DNA of 64,000 nucleotides. Origin: Stomorhina lunata. Its lineage: Eukaryota > Arthropoda > Insecta > Diptera > Rhiniidae. The stretch spans positions 22,407,314 to 22,471,313 of the forward strand of contig OW121741.1 in assembly GCA_933228675.1 (NCBI GenBank), written 5' to 3'. Under the pieces are notes generated by a model that was not told where the DNA came from, ran no database searches, and saw only the letters and a program-made list of their open reading frames with translations. The position numbers and the translations under genes are program-made. Positions 22,265 through 33,814 of the stretch are shown one piece after another (the stretch's first letter is position 1; each line of letters opens with the position of its first letter).

Positions 22265-23905
22265 CGAACCGATGACTCGGTTGTTTAAGGTGACTTAGCA
22301 CTTTGTGATGTCTCAGCAGTTCGAGATGATTCACAACTGCTTAGGATGACTCAGCAGTTTCAGATGATTTAGCAGTTCATGATGACTCATAAGTTTATAA
22401 TGACTTATCAGTTTGAGATGACTCAACAATTCGAGATGACTCATCGGCTTAGAATATCTCATGAGTTTAAGATGACATTGCAGTTGAAGATAACTCTTCG
22501 ATTCGGGATGACTCAACAGTTTGGGATGATTCAACAGTTCTGGATGACTTAGAATTTCAATCACATCTTATCTGACATTTAGTACACAGTAGAGTGCACA
22601 GATGATTTAGCTGAATGACTGAGCAGTTTGAGATGACTCAGCGATTAGTGATGGCTCAGCAGTACTAGATGACTCATCACTTCGAGATGACTCGTCAGTT
22701 TAGAATGACTCATGACTTTAAGATGACTTAAGATGCAGTTCAAGTTAACTCAATAATTCGAGATGACTCATCAGTTCGGGATGATTCAGTAGCTCTGCAT
22801 GACTTAGCATATCAAATACATCTCATCTGAACAGTATTGCACAGGAAAGATGACTCAGCTGTTTAGGATGACTCAGTAGTTCGTCGTGCCTTAGCTAAAT
22901 AGAATGACTGAGCAGCTTGAGATAACTCAACAGTTTGGATGACTCAGCAATTCGAGATGGCTCAGCAATTCTAGATGACTCAAAAATTCGAGATGACTCA
23001 TCAGTTTACAATGTCTCATAAGTTTAAGATGACTTCGCAAGATAACTGAACGATTCGAGATGACTCATAAGCTCGGGATGATATAGCAGCTCTGGATGAC
23101 TTTAGTAGTTCGTTTAGGATGACTTTGTAGTTCGAGATAAGATAACAGTTTGAGATAACATAACAGTTTGAGATAACTCAGTAATTCGTGATGATTCATA
23201 AGTACTCCGGTTTTTTAGTTGGTGGTGTCTTATCAGTTTCAGATGACTCATTAGTTTAGGATGCAATGCAACAATTCGAGATGACTCAGCCGGTTAGAAT
23301 AATTCAGGAATTCGTGATAACTCATCAGTTTGGGATGGCTCATAACTTTAATATACCTTCAAGGTTCAAAATGACTCATAAGTTTAGGATGATTTCGCGG
23401 TTCTAGGTGACTCATCTGTTGATGGCGACACAGCAGTTTTGGATGATTTGGCGGTTCTGGATGATTAAACATTTCATAAACATCCTTTCTGAATACTAGG
23501 GGACAAGATAAACCAGAGAACTACGGAGCAGAAGAGTTAGGAAGTCTTCTAAGTCCAGATATGTTTCCAATGGGATTTTTTCCAAACTAATTGTTTTTAA
23601 GAAACATTAAACAAGAATTCCCCTTAGATAGGAGTCGAAACTCTTGATACTCTGATTATGTTTAAGTAGTTCGTGATATCTCAGTAGTTTGAGCTTTTTA
23701 GGATGACTCAGCAGTTTGAGATGACTAAATATTTGAGGATGACTCAGCAGTTTAGAACGCTTCGAAATTCGAGATGACTCAGCAATTTAGGATGACTCAT
23801 AACTTAAGAATGACTCATGAGTTTAAGATGACTTCGAGTTTCAAGATGACTCATCAGTTTGGGATGACTTATCATTTCATCTTATCTGAATACAGGAAAA
23901 ACAGA
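22265..23905 (+). repeat. Degenerate 18-bp minisatellite D (ATGACTCAGCAGTTTGAG)
   Basis: A strongly diverged array built on ATGACTCAGCAGTTTGAG. It is interrupted by longer blocks containing CATCTTATCTGAATAC-type sequence (about 22562, 22821, 23471, 23876). The block ending in CCAGATATGTTTCCAATG appears at 23555 and 23940, a 385-base offset, so an old higher-order unit contained both minisatellite and unique parts. The level of divergence suggests it is the oldest array here. The minus-strand 77-codon frame inside it is a by-product of the 18-base period. Confidence 0.8.
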
Positions 23906-24031
23906 GAACTATAGATCGGAAGAGATAGCAAAAAAAAATCCAGATATGTTTCCAATGACTTTTTTTCAAACTAATAGTTTTTAAAAATTTACAAATCCAT
24001 TTAAAGTCAATAGAAATTGGAAAAAAATAAT

Positions 24032-24145
24032 AATAGGGTATTCACGTCAGAAATACAAAGGCCTTGCAAGAATGCAGAAGTGGAAAATAAGGGGACGGTT
24101 TTTAACTCTATTTTTTCGCTCGTGAAAAACGTGAATACCCCTAAT
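24032..24145. mobile_element. MITE-like hairpin element, copy 1
   Basis: The ends are complementary: GGGTATTCACG (24036-24046) and CGTGAATACCC (24130-24140), within AATAGGGTATTCACG ... CGTGAATACCCCTAAT. About 114 bp with no coding capacity. A 64-codon frame spanning it is incidental. Could be a miniature inverted-repeat transposon; no target duplication was firmly identified. Confidence 0.5.
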
Positions 24146-24252
24146 GTATATATTATTCATGGTTTTTATAAACTTACTACAAAATGTCATTCATACATTA
24201 AAGAATTTTAAAATCCATTTGAAGTCGATTAGGTTACAGAGAAAATTTTATC

Positions 24253-24376
24253 ATTAGGGATATTCATGTTGTTATGTAATATGTCTTGAAAAAAATTCAA
24301 AATTTTAGGTATTCTCTCATTTTTATTATTATTTCGTATTATACCATACTTAAACCCTTTACGTGAATGCCCCTAA
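24253..24376. mobile_element. MITE-like hairpin element, copy 2
   Basis: A second element of similar size starts ATTAGGGATATTCATG and ends CGTGAATGCCCCTAAT. Its ends match those of the element 220 bases upstream with a few mismatches. The two may be one duplicated insertion. Confidence 0.45.
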
Positions 24377-25250
24377 TCTATACATTATGCATAGATTTTC
24401 TGAAAAAAAAAACTCATTGGTAAAACAAAATGAATATTTTTTTACATTTGAACATCTGTAGGTGTAAATTTCTAATAGCATAAAGATATGTATGTATGTG
24501 TTTGTTAATCCTTTTGCAAAATCTATTCCCATTAGTCTCGGAAGTCCTACATACGTTTTTATGTATGTATGTACGTCTGTGTGTGTTGTGTGACATTTTA
24601 CACCACATTAAGAATTCATGTTAAAACATTCACATCCTAAAAGTATGCAAGATTATTTGCAAATGCGTAAAGCAAATTTAAGTGTTTGGTGTGTGTGTAT
24701 ATGTAACTGCGTTTAGTCCTACTTTAATACTAAAATTCAAAAGTTTTTGCATACTTCTTTTTTTTCTTCTTAAATACGAATGATTTAATAGAGTTTTATG
24801 GAAAATCATGTATAAATTTCAGTTAGAATTTACTTCATTTCCTTCTGGTATATCTTTCATGAATTTTTTATTTGTATTTGCTGCTACTAATGCCAGGATT
24901 TATTTGATATTCATGTCAGTTTTTGTTGCCTAAAACATTATATTACTGCATTTCCCTATCAATGTATTGGAATGTTTTTTTCTATTTGTCTTTTAGTTTT
25001 TCTTTAAATGGTTTTTGCCTTCTTTAACTTTTAGATGTTGTTTCATACTTGTATATCGAAGATTTTGATTACATTAGAATTAGGAAAATTAAGAATAAAT
25101 ACATGAGTGCTTATTGCAGTTAAAGGGAGTTCATCATAAAAATTATGTAATTTTCTTTCTTTGATATACAAAGCAGTTGAATCAAAAGGATTTTCATGTT
25201 AAAATAACATGAAACTTATTATTAATTGACAATGATTTCTGTATTAGCAC
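24377..25250. other. Spacer with TATG/TGTG microsatellite tracts
   Basis: AT-rich sequence with GTATGTATGT tracts near 24487-24592 and GTGTGTGTAT near 24690. A minus-strand frame at 24414-24608 runs over these and has no recognisable domain. Confidence 0.55.
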
Positions 25251-28204
25251 TAGTTCTGTTCTAGTTCTGTTCTAGTTCTGTTCTAGTTCTGTTCTAGTTC
25301 TGTTCTAGTTCTGTTCTAGTTCTGTTCTAGTTCTGTTCTAGTTCTGTTCTAGTTCTGTTCTAGTTCTGTTCTAGTTCTGTTCTAGTTCTGTTCTAGTTCT
25401 GTTCTAGTTCTGTTCTAGTTCTGTTCTAGTTCTGTTCTAGTTCTGTTCTAGTTCTGTTCTAGTTCTGTTCTAGTTCTGTTCTAGTTCTGTTCTAGTTCTG
25501 TTCTAGTTCTGTTCTAGTTCTGTTCTAGTTCTGTTCTAGTTCTGTTCTAGTTCTGTTCTAGTTCTGTTCTAGTTCTGTTCTAGCTCTGTTCTAGTTCTGT
25601 TCTAGTTCTGTTCTAGTTCTGTTCTAGTTCTGTTCTAGTTCTGTTCTAGTTCTGTTCTAGTTCTGTTCTAGTTCTGTTCTAGTTCTGTTCTAGTTCTGTT
25701 CTAGTTCTGTTCTAGTTCTGTTCTAGTTCTGTTCTAGTTCTGTTCTAGTTCTGTTCTAGTTCTGTTCTAGTTCTGTTCTAGTTCTGTTCTAGTTCTGTTC
25801 TAGTTCTGTTCTAGTTCTGTTCTAGTTCTGTTCTAGTTCTGTTCTAGTTCTGTTCTAGTTCTGTTCCAGTTCTGTTCTAGTTCTGTTCTAGTTCTGTTCT
25901 AGTTCTGTTCTAGTTCTGTTCTAGTTCTGTTCTAGTTCTGTTCTAGTTCTGTTCTAGTTCTGTTCTAGTTCTGTTCTAGTTCTGTTCTAGTTCTGTTCTA
26001 GTTCTGTTCTAGTTCTAGTTCTGTTCTAGTTCTGTTCTAGTTCTGTTCTAGTTCTGTTCTAGTTCTGTTCTAGTTCTGTTCTAGTTCTGTTCTAGTTCTG
26101 TTCTAGTTCTGTTCTAGTTCTGTTCTAGTTCTGTTCTAGTTCTGTTCTAGTTCTGTTCTAGTTCTGTTCTAGTTCTGTTCCAGTTCTGTTCTAGTTCTGT
26201 TCTAGTTCTGTTCTAGTTCTGTTCTAGTTCTGTTCTAGTTCTGTTCTAGTTCTGTTCCAGTTCTGTTCTAGTTCTGTTCTAGTTCTGTTCTAGTTCTGTT
26301 CTAGTTCTGTTCTAGTTCTGTTCTAGTTCTGTTCTAGTTCTGTTCTAGTTCTGTTCTAGTTCTGTTCTAGTTCTGTTCTAGTTCTGTTCTAGTTCTGTTC
26401 TAGTTATGTTCTAGTTATGTTCTAGTTCTGTTCTAGTTCTGTTCTAGTTCTGTTCTAGTTCTGTTCTAGTTCTGTTCTAGTTCTGTTCTAGTTCTGTTCT
26501 AGTTCTGTTCTAGTTCTGTTCTAGTTCTGTTCTAGTTCTGTTCTAGTTCTGTTCTAGTTCTGTTCTAGTTCTGTTCTAGTTCTGTTCTAGTTCTGTTCTA
26601 GTTCTGTTCTAGTTCTGTTCTAGTTCTGTTCTAGTTCTGTTCTAGTTCTGTTCTAGTTCTGTTCTAGTTCTGTTCTAGTTCTGTTCTAGTTCTGTTCTAG
26701 TTCTGTTCTAGTTCTGTTCTAGTTCTGTTCTAGTTCTGTTATAGTTCTGTTATAGTTCTGTTCTAGTTCTGTTCTAGTTCTGTTCTAGTTCTGTTCTAGT
26801 TCTGTTCTAGTTCTGTTCTAGTTCTGTTCTAGTTCTGTTCTAGTTCTGTTCTAGTTCTGTTCTAGTTCTGTTCTAGTTCTGTTCTAGTTCTGTTCTAGTT
26901 CTGTTCTAGTTCTGTTCTAGTTCTGTTCTAGTTCTGTTCTAGTTCTGTTCTAGTTCTGTTCTAGTTCTAGTTCTGTTCTAGTTCTGTTTTAGTTCTGTTC
27001 TAGTTCTGTTCTAGTTCTGTTCTAGTTCTGTTCTAGTTCTGTTCTAGTTCTGTTCTAGTTCTGTTCTTGTTCTGTTCTAGTTCTGTTCTAGTTCTGTTCT
27101 AGTTCTGTTCTAGTTCTGTTCTAGTTCTGTTCTAGTTCTGTTCTAGTTCTGTTCTAGTTCTGTTCTAGTTCTGTTCTAGTTCTGTTCTAGTTCTGTTCTA
27201 GTTCTGTTCTAGTTCTGTTCTAGTTCTGTTCTAGTTCTGTTCTAGTTCTGTTCTAGTTCTGTTCTAGTTCTGTTCTAGTTCTGTTCTAGTTCTGTTCTAG
27301 TTCTGTTCTAGTTCTGTTCTAGTTCTGTTCTAGTTCTGTTCTAGTTCTGTTCTAGTTCTGTTCTAGTTCTGTTCTAGTTCTGTTCTAGTTCTGTTCTAGT
27401 TCTGTTCTAGTTCTGTTCTAGTTCTGTTCTAGTTCTGTTCTAGTTCTGTTCTAGTTCTGTTCTAGTTCTGTTCTAGTTCTGTTCTAGTTCTGTTCTAGTT
27501 CTGTTCTAGTTCTGTTCTAGTTCTGTTCTAGTTCTGTTCTAGTTCTGTTCTAGTTCTGTTCTAGTTCTGTTCTAGTTCTGTTCTAGTTCTGTTCTAGTTC
27601 TGTTCTAGTTCTGTTCTAGTTCTGTTCTAGTTCTGTTCTAGTTCTGTTCTAGTTCTGTTCTAGTTCTGTTCTAGTTCTGTTCTAGTTCTGTTCTAGTTCT
27701 GTTCTAGTTCTGTTCTAGTTCTGTTCTAGTTCTGTTCTAGTTCTGTTCTAGTTCTGTTCTAGTTCTGTTCTAGTTCTGTTCTAGTTCTGTTCTAGTTCTG
27801 TTCTAGTTCTGTTCTAGTTCTGTTCTAGTTCTGTTCTAGTTCTGTTCTAGTTCTGTTCTAGTTCTGTTCTAGTTCTGTTCTAGTTCTGTTCTAGTTCTGT
27901 TCTAGTTCTGTTCTAGTTCTGTTCTAGTTCTGTTCTAGTTCTGTTCTAGTTCTGTTCTAGTTCTGTTCTAGTTCTGTTCTAGTTCTGTTCTAGTTCTGTT
28001 CTAGTTCTGTTCTAGTTCTGTTCTAGTTCTGTTCTAGTTCTGTTCTAGTTCTGTTCTAGTTCTGTTCTAGTTCTGTTCTAGTTCTGTTCTAGTTCTGTTC
28101 TAGTTCTATTCTAGTTCTGTTCTAGTTCTGTTCTAGTTCTGTTCTAGTTCTGTTCTAGTTCTGTTCTAGTTCTGTTCTAGTTCTGTTCTAGTTCTGTTCT
28201 AGTA
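25251..28204 (+). repeat. 11-bp minisatellite array B2 (TTCTGTTCTAG)
   Basis: About 268 copies of the same 11-bp unit as B1 in the same orientation, beginning abruptly after GTATTAGCAC. Sparse variants include TTCCAG (for example 25866, 26180, 26254), paired TTATGT (about 26405, 26416) and paired TTATAG (about 26740). Between 27070 and 28100 almost no variation was seen. Degenerate units continue to about 28255. Confidence 0.95.
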
Positions 28205-28255
28205 CTAGTTCTTTACTAGTTCAGTTTAAGTTCTGCTATAGTTCTGTTTTTGTTT

Positions 28256-28538
28256 TGATAACTTATTTTTTGACATTTTTGACCTAATTTGAAATTTTAG
28301 TTAAATTCTCTTTTAATTTTTAATTAATTTTTGTTTTTCTAATTTAATTTATTACTATATCACTTTAAGTGTTATTAAATGCCTTAAGGGTTTTAATTTG
28401 ATATTTAAATTATTAAAATCTCAATTATCAAAAGTATTTCTATAAAATGTTGGTAATTTCAAAAATTTTAATATTTAAATTAGTTTAAGGAAATGATTAA
28501 AAATTAATTTTGTATTTGTATAAGTTTAATAACATGCA
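28256..28538. other. AT-rich spacer
   Basis: Short AT-rich spacer between the 11-bp array and the transposon; no gene or repeat seen. Confidence 0.6.
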
Positions 28539-28540
28539 TA

Positions 28541-29245
28541 CAGTCACTCAAATAACTGTCCCAATGTTTTGTTTTTTGTTCTGTTGGTTCAATCACTCTG
28601 ATATTTGGTATTATTGCATATCGGACTCGTGTTGACAACTATAATTAAAAACATCATTGTAATACTTACCGTTATAGAATTTCCCCGTTTTCTGCGAAAA
28701 AATTCGATTCGAGAAGTAAAAGGTCATTTTTAACAGGACATCAAAAACAAACTCACACAAAAATGGCTCAATGACAACGGGTACAAAGTTCTTGACCGGC
28801 TCAGTGCCCCGGTCACCCGGTCTTTACCCCATCGACAACCTCTGTGGCGTTCTTATAAGAGGTGTTGTCGGAACCCCTGGCAATTTACTTCAACTGAGGA
28901 CACATGTGCTGGAATCTTGGAACGGCATTGCTCCAAGTGATGTAAACATTTATTGGAGTGTATAGAAGCCGTAATTACTGAAAATAAAAGCTATACAAAA
29001 TCTTAAATTAAGAAAATGACATTAAATATGTCAATAAATCTAAAGTCAAAAAACTGTCCCAGTAAAAATTTGCTTTAGTTTTGTTTGATTTTTATCATAG
29101 TAACTATTACAGTGATGTTCTTAATTATAGTTGTCCAATATACAATAATACTAAATATCAGACAGATTGAGCCAATAGCTTTTTTTTTGTTAAAATCATG
29201 TTCGTAAACACCTTAAAAACATTGGGACAGTTATTTGTGTGACTG
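28541..29245 (+). mobile_element. Non-autonomous Tc1-like DNA transposon, internally deleted
   Basis: The element begins CAGTCACTCAAATAACTGTC and ends with the imperfect complement ACAGTTATTTGTGTGACTG, flanked by TA on both sides (28539-28540, 29246-29247), the normal Tc1/mariner target duplication. The terminal repeats are long: inner landmarks on the left (CTGATATTTGGTATTATTG; ACAACTATAATTAAAAACATCA, shown in part) have diverged complements on the right at about 29101-29200, giving arms of about 125-145 bp. A further CTGTCCCAGT at about 29052 may be an inner direct repeat. At 705 bp it is about half an autonomous element, and only a C-terminal transposase remnant is left. Not mobile by itself. 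Confidence 0.9.
28771..28965 (+). pseudogene. Tc1-family transposase C-terminal remnant
   Basis: A 64-codon frame inside the Tc1-like element contains PRSPGLYPIDNLCGVLIR, a diverged form of the family motif SPDLNPIENLWG. The motif normally carries the last catalytic-region Asp (D of SPDLNP); here that Asp is Gly, so the site is lost. After it come LRTHVLESWNGIAPSDV and the stop, matching the usual family end (a W-N-x-I-P segment). The N-terminal helix-turn-helix and the first catalytic Asp are absent. The first Met is arbitrary, since this is the tail of a deleted gene. Confidence 0.8.
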
Positions 29246-29247
29246 TA

Positions 29248-31210
29248 TATGCCAAATTTATTAGATATTTGAAGAATAATTATGTGTTTCAAAAGTAAGG
29301 TAAACAACTAATGCAATTGGTTTTGAAACATTTGAGAAATGCCCTAAAGAAAACTTCTTTATCGACTTTTAATCAAAGCAATTTTCCATACAAAAAACCA
29401 AGACTTGGGGGGGAGGAAACCATAATCTGTGTAATTAGAGTTTTTTCTGGTTCTTAAGCACATAATTACAATGTTAAGCATATTTTCTGTTTAAGCCTTC
29501 AACAGATTTAAAGCAATTTCAAACTCTTTCAAAATCCTTCTTTTGCAATCGAACACTTACAAAATTTCGATTCAATTCCTGTCACTTGTTGTCATTGGTT
29601 TTCTATCTCTTACGTACAAGGATGTAGCCTGACGCTCTAAAGGAATTTCATTTGTAACTGTCGATTTTTTGTGGTATCTCAGTCCTGACTGCAATTCATA
29701 TGCATTGACATGCAACATTTTGCCAAAACAAGAAAAGGTCTGATTTAAACTGGAAGAAATCTCTGAGGCATACAACACCAACAGAAAATGAATAAATATT
29801 TACAACTTTTCCACGAATTCTAGTTGCACTATTCCCAAACAATGTTTCTGGAAACAAAGCAATAAGAATTTACATCAAGAAAATGTAATCTTCATTTTTT
29901 TTCTTGTATGTAAAACAATACAATTCCATCAACTCTTCAGGACGCCTTCGAGGACATGAGTAGATTTTGTTTGGAATTTTATGAAATTTTGGATTTGTAT
30001 ATGTCTTTAACAACAATTGATGACAAGGGGCAAGTGGAAAGCTGCTTCAAGTCATCTGAATAACTGATAGTACAGGAGTATGGATGAATGAACAGATGCA
30101 TGAATGACTGAAGGAACACATGAATGAATGACTGAATAAGCAGATGCATTAATGACTGAAGGAACACATGCATGAATGAATGACTTAATAGATGAAATGA
30201 ATAAAATTGTACCTAAGAAAATTCTGAAAATAAATTGAATGATGTAAAAGTGACTTAATGGCTACATTAGGGTACACCTTCTTTTACGAAAGTGCATAAT
30301 TGAACCAGAAATGTTCTACGTAACATAAAAATGTGACACATTTGCCCATAAAGTGTTACACTTTTTTGTGTATTGCAAATAATATAAGTATTTTCGGGGT
30401 TGCCTGAATTTTAACCATTAAGAATTAAATTATTTTAACAAATGTAGTGAAATATAAAAGACAACAAAAGTAGCTTTATTTTAAGTCATCAACAATAAAA
30501 ATCCATAAAGTAGTTTTGGAGTTATTGCAATTTTTACCCGAAAATTCGTGTCTTTGAAGACATGCCTTAGGGTATGCAGCCAAAAAAGTTGCTTTACAAT
30601 AAGTTAATTCCAAAGTAAGACATGATTTACAATTCTATGACCTATAACTACTTAATAGTCGAATCTTGCTAAAGTATTAATGAATTTACTTAGTTTTTGT
30701 CATATTAGAAAATTATACTTTTTTCTCAGGCCGGTTTCAAAAATCATTTTTTAATTTTTTGAAAATTTTGTTCAACAAATTTTACAAATAATAAATTTGC
30801 TTGCCGGTATTACAAAACAAGCAAATGGGAGAAGAAAATCCGAAAAAAATGAGGGCGATATCTTTAAACGTTTCGCCGTAGCTGCGATTTGAAATCGTAG
30901 AATTTCGCACAAATGTGAATTTTTTGTAATAATTTGAGTACATGCCTGATAAATTGTACCAATGTTCATCAATAAAAGAAGTAATAGTGAATATTTTTCC
31001 TTAGACTGTAAAGAATGTATACGACATTGTTTTTTTAATATTGGAAAAGTTTAACCTCTTCTCCTCCAAGGTCAAAGGTCAACATTTAATGTTTTTTAAT
31101 TTTCTGTAGGAAAATGACAGAATTTATTACAAAATTTTCTTCAAACTGCAAAAATATATTAATTTTTTTAGACATTAAGTGTTTTTATTTAAAAAATGAA
31201 AATTAACCCT
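29248..31210. other. Spacer with unexplained minus-strand frame
   Basis: Mostly AT-rich unique sequence. A minus-strand frame of about 70 codons (29572-29781) has more balanced composition than other frames here and a donor-like TTTGTAAGT shortly after its stop, but no recognised family. The other frames (30772-30972 minus) look incidental. Confidence 0.4.
30083..30185. repeat. 48-bp tandem duplication with GAATGA words
   Basis: The block CAGATGCATGAATGACTGAAG (shown in part) starts at about 30093 and recurs at about 30141, a 48-base offset, within GAATGAATGA-type simple sequence. A minus-strand frame across it is repetitive and unlikely to be coding. Confidence 0.7.
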
Positions 31211-31214
31211 AAAA

Positions 31215-32625
31215 ATGTCTATAGAAAATTTTCTGTAGAAGAAAAATTTCTATAGAAAATTTTCTGTATAAGAAATATTTCTAAAGAAAATTTTCTGTAT
31301 AAAAACAGTATAAAAACAGTTTTTTATAGAAAATTTTCTGTATGAGAAAAGTTTCTATAGAAAATTTTCTATATAAGAAAAATTTCTATAAAAAATGTTC
31401 TGTATAAAAAAGTTTCTATAGAAAAGTATAAGAAAAAAGTATAAGAAAAGTTTCTATAGAAAATTTTCTGTGTAAAAAAAGTTTCTATAGAAAATTTTTT
31501 GCATAAGAAAATTTTATATAGAAAATTTTCTGTAGAAGAAAAGTTTTTATAAAAAAATTTCTGTATAAGAAAAGTTTTTATAGAAAATTTTCTGTATAAA
31601 AACAGTTTAAATAGAAAATTTTCTGTATAAGAAAAGTTTCTATAGAAAATTTTCTGTATAAGAAAAGTTTCTATAGAAAATTTTCTGTATAAGAAAAGTT
31701 TCTATAGAAAATTTTCTGTATAAGAAAAGTTTCTATAGAAAAGTATAAATAAAGTTTCTATAGAAAATTTTCTGCATAAGAAAAGTTTCTATAAAAAATT
31801 TTCTGTATAAGAAAAGTTTCTATAGAAAATTTTCTGTATAAGAATAGTTTCTATAGAAAATTTTCTGTATAAGAAAAGTTTCTACAGAAAATGTTCTGTA
31901 TAAGAAAACTTTCTATAGAAAATTATCTGTATAAGAAAACTTTCTATAGAAAATTTTCTGTATAAGAAAAGTTTCTATACAAAATTTTCTGTATAAGAAA
32001 ACTTTCTATAGAAAATTTTCTGTATAAGAAAACTTTCTATAGAAAATTTTCTGTATAAGAAAACTTTCTATAGAAAATTTTCTGTATAAGAAAACTTTCT
32101 ATAGAAAATTTTCTGTATAAGAAAACTTTCTATAGAAAATTTTCTGTATAAGAAAAATTTCTATGAAAAATTTTCTGTATAAAAAAGTTTCTATACAATA
32201 TTTTCTGTATAAGAAAAGTTTCTGTAAAAATGTTCTGTATTAGAAAAGTTTCTATAGAAAATTTTCTGCATAAGAATAGTTTCAATAGAAAATTTTCTGT
32301 ATAAGAAAAGTTTCTATAGAAAATTTTCTGTATAAGAAAAGTTTCTATAGAAAATTGTCTGTATAAGAAAAGTTTCTATAGAAAATTTTCTGTATAAGAA
32401 AAGTTTCTATAGAAAATTTTCTGTGTAAGAAAACTTTCTGTAGAAAATTTTCTGTATAAGAAAACTTTCTATAGAAAATTTTCTGTATAAGAAAACTTTC
32501 TATAGAAAATTTTCTGTATCAGAAAACTTTATATAGAAAATTTTCTGTATAAGAAAACTTTCTATAGAAAATTTTCTGAATAAGAAAAATTTCAATAAAA
32601 AATTTTCAGTGTAAGAAAAGTTTCC
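31215..32625 (+). repeat. 31-bp palindromic-core satellite E1
   Basis: About 45 units of 31 bp: the core TTTCTATAGAAAATTTTCT followed by GTATAAGAAAAG. I checked the period from positions 31621, 31652 and 31683. The core is a dyad centred on CTATAG; the linker TTTTCT-GTATA-AGAAAA is a second dyad. Single-base changes and short units (near 31300, 31430, 31740) are common, more so at the left edge. Confidence 0.95.
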
Positions 32626-32628
32626 GAC

Positions 32629-32880
32629 AAAGGTTTCTAAATTTTTAAGACTAATTTCCGAAAGGTGGCACCTCTGAAAATTACTCAAAATGAATTAAAT
32701 CATAAACTGTGCATTTGATCATACTATAATCTTTAACAAAGTTGTTGCGCTTGGGCTGACAAAGGTCTCTAAATTGGTATGACCAATTTCCGAAAGGTGG
32801 CACCACTGAAAATTACTCAAAATCAATTAAATCATAAACTGTGTATTTATTCATCATGCTTTGATCTTTTTATTTTAGTT
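32629..32880 (+). repeat. 132-bp tandem duplication
   Basis: Two copies of a segment containing AATTTCCGAAAGGTGGCACC, at 32653 and 32785, followed in each by CTGAAAATTACTCAAAAT and ATTAAATCATAAACTGTG. The copies are about 90% alike. The GGTGGCACC block is also similar to sequence at about 88-103, so this may be a fragment of the same interspersed repeat. Confidence 0.8.
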
Positions 32881-33814
32881 GGTGGTGCAGCAACTCTCAC
32901 AGGGTACAACTAGTATGAATAGTCTCCATCTCTGAAACTTCAGATAAATAACTTTCTTCCCATTTGCTGAAATGCATCTAACATTTTCAAACGCTTATGT
33001 TTACTTTTCACAGTCAACTACTAAATTGTTTTTTTTTTTTTTGATATCATTAGAAAACATTGACATACAGACACTCAAAATGTGTTGGATTAAAACTTCT
33101 TCTAATTCATGGCAAGTACCTGATGATGTTGACACATTCATCAGAAATGTCGGTAGATAAGTTTCATATTATTTCCAGCCATTTACAGGAGTTGTAGAAC
33201 ATCAAAGACAATTTTTTCCATATTCATTACACGTGTTCGAATAAAAGTCGAAGAGGATGTACAAATGATGGAGAAATGGTAAAAACGTCTGAATGTTAAA
33301 CATATAACCCAGGAAAATGTGGGCGAATGAAAAAATTGATCTTTTGGCTTAAGTTAGGTTTTAATGGTTTGTGTCTAGGATAAACAAATTCATACAGTTA
33401 ACAAATTTTTATATATGACCTTAATACAAGATTTGACCCAATAGGTTTCCCTCAATTGTTTGCTGGGTTATTCATGACTTCATTCATTTAGTCAAAAGAC
33501 CTAGACTTACTTAGTTTAAAATAAACATCTTCCACGCTTTTCTAAACACTTTTAACTTAGCAAAACAAAAAAAAAAATTCCCAGTAATTACACTTGAAAT
33601 TACTATAACGAGAATTTACTTTGATAATTTCTAAAATGGTTTGAAAGAAACATGTTGCCTCTAAACACATCAAACTCAGACACATCAAGTTAACGTATAA
33701 AGCAACAAAGAATTTAGTTGAATAATTTGATTTAAATGCGAAAAGCTTAAAAGGATACAAAACACTTCAAAGGATTTCAAGGTTTTTTCGGATTGGCACA
33801 AAATTTTCTTTAAT
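32881..33814. other. Spacer with one weak exon candidate
   Basis: Mostly AT-rich. At 33189-33278 a 90-nt segment follows CATTTACAG and precedes GTAAAA, and is open in one frame (29 codons). The upstream pyrimidine tract is weak, so I do not call it a gene. Other frames (32972-33160 plus, 33557-33760 minus) show nothing recognisable. Confidence 0.4.
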
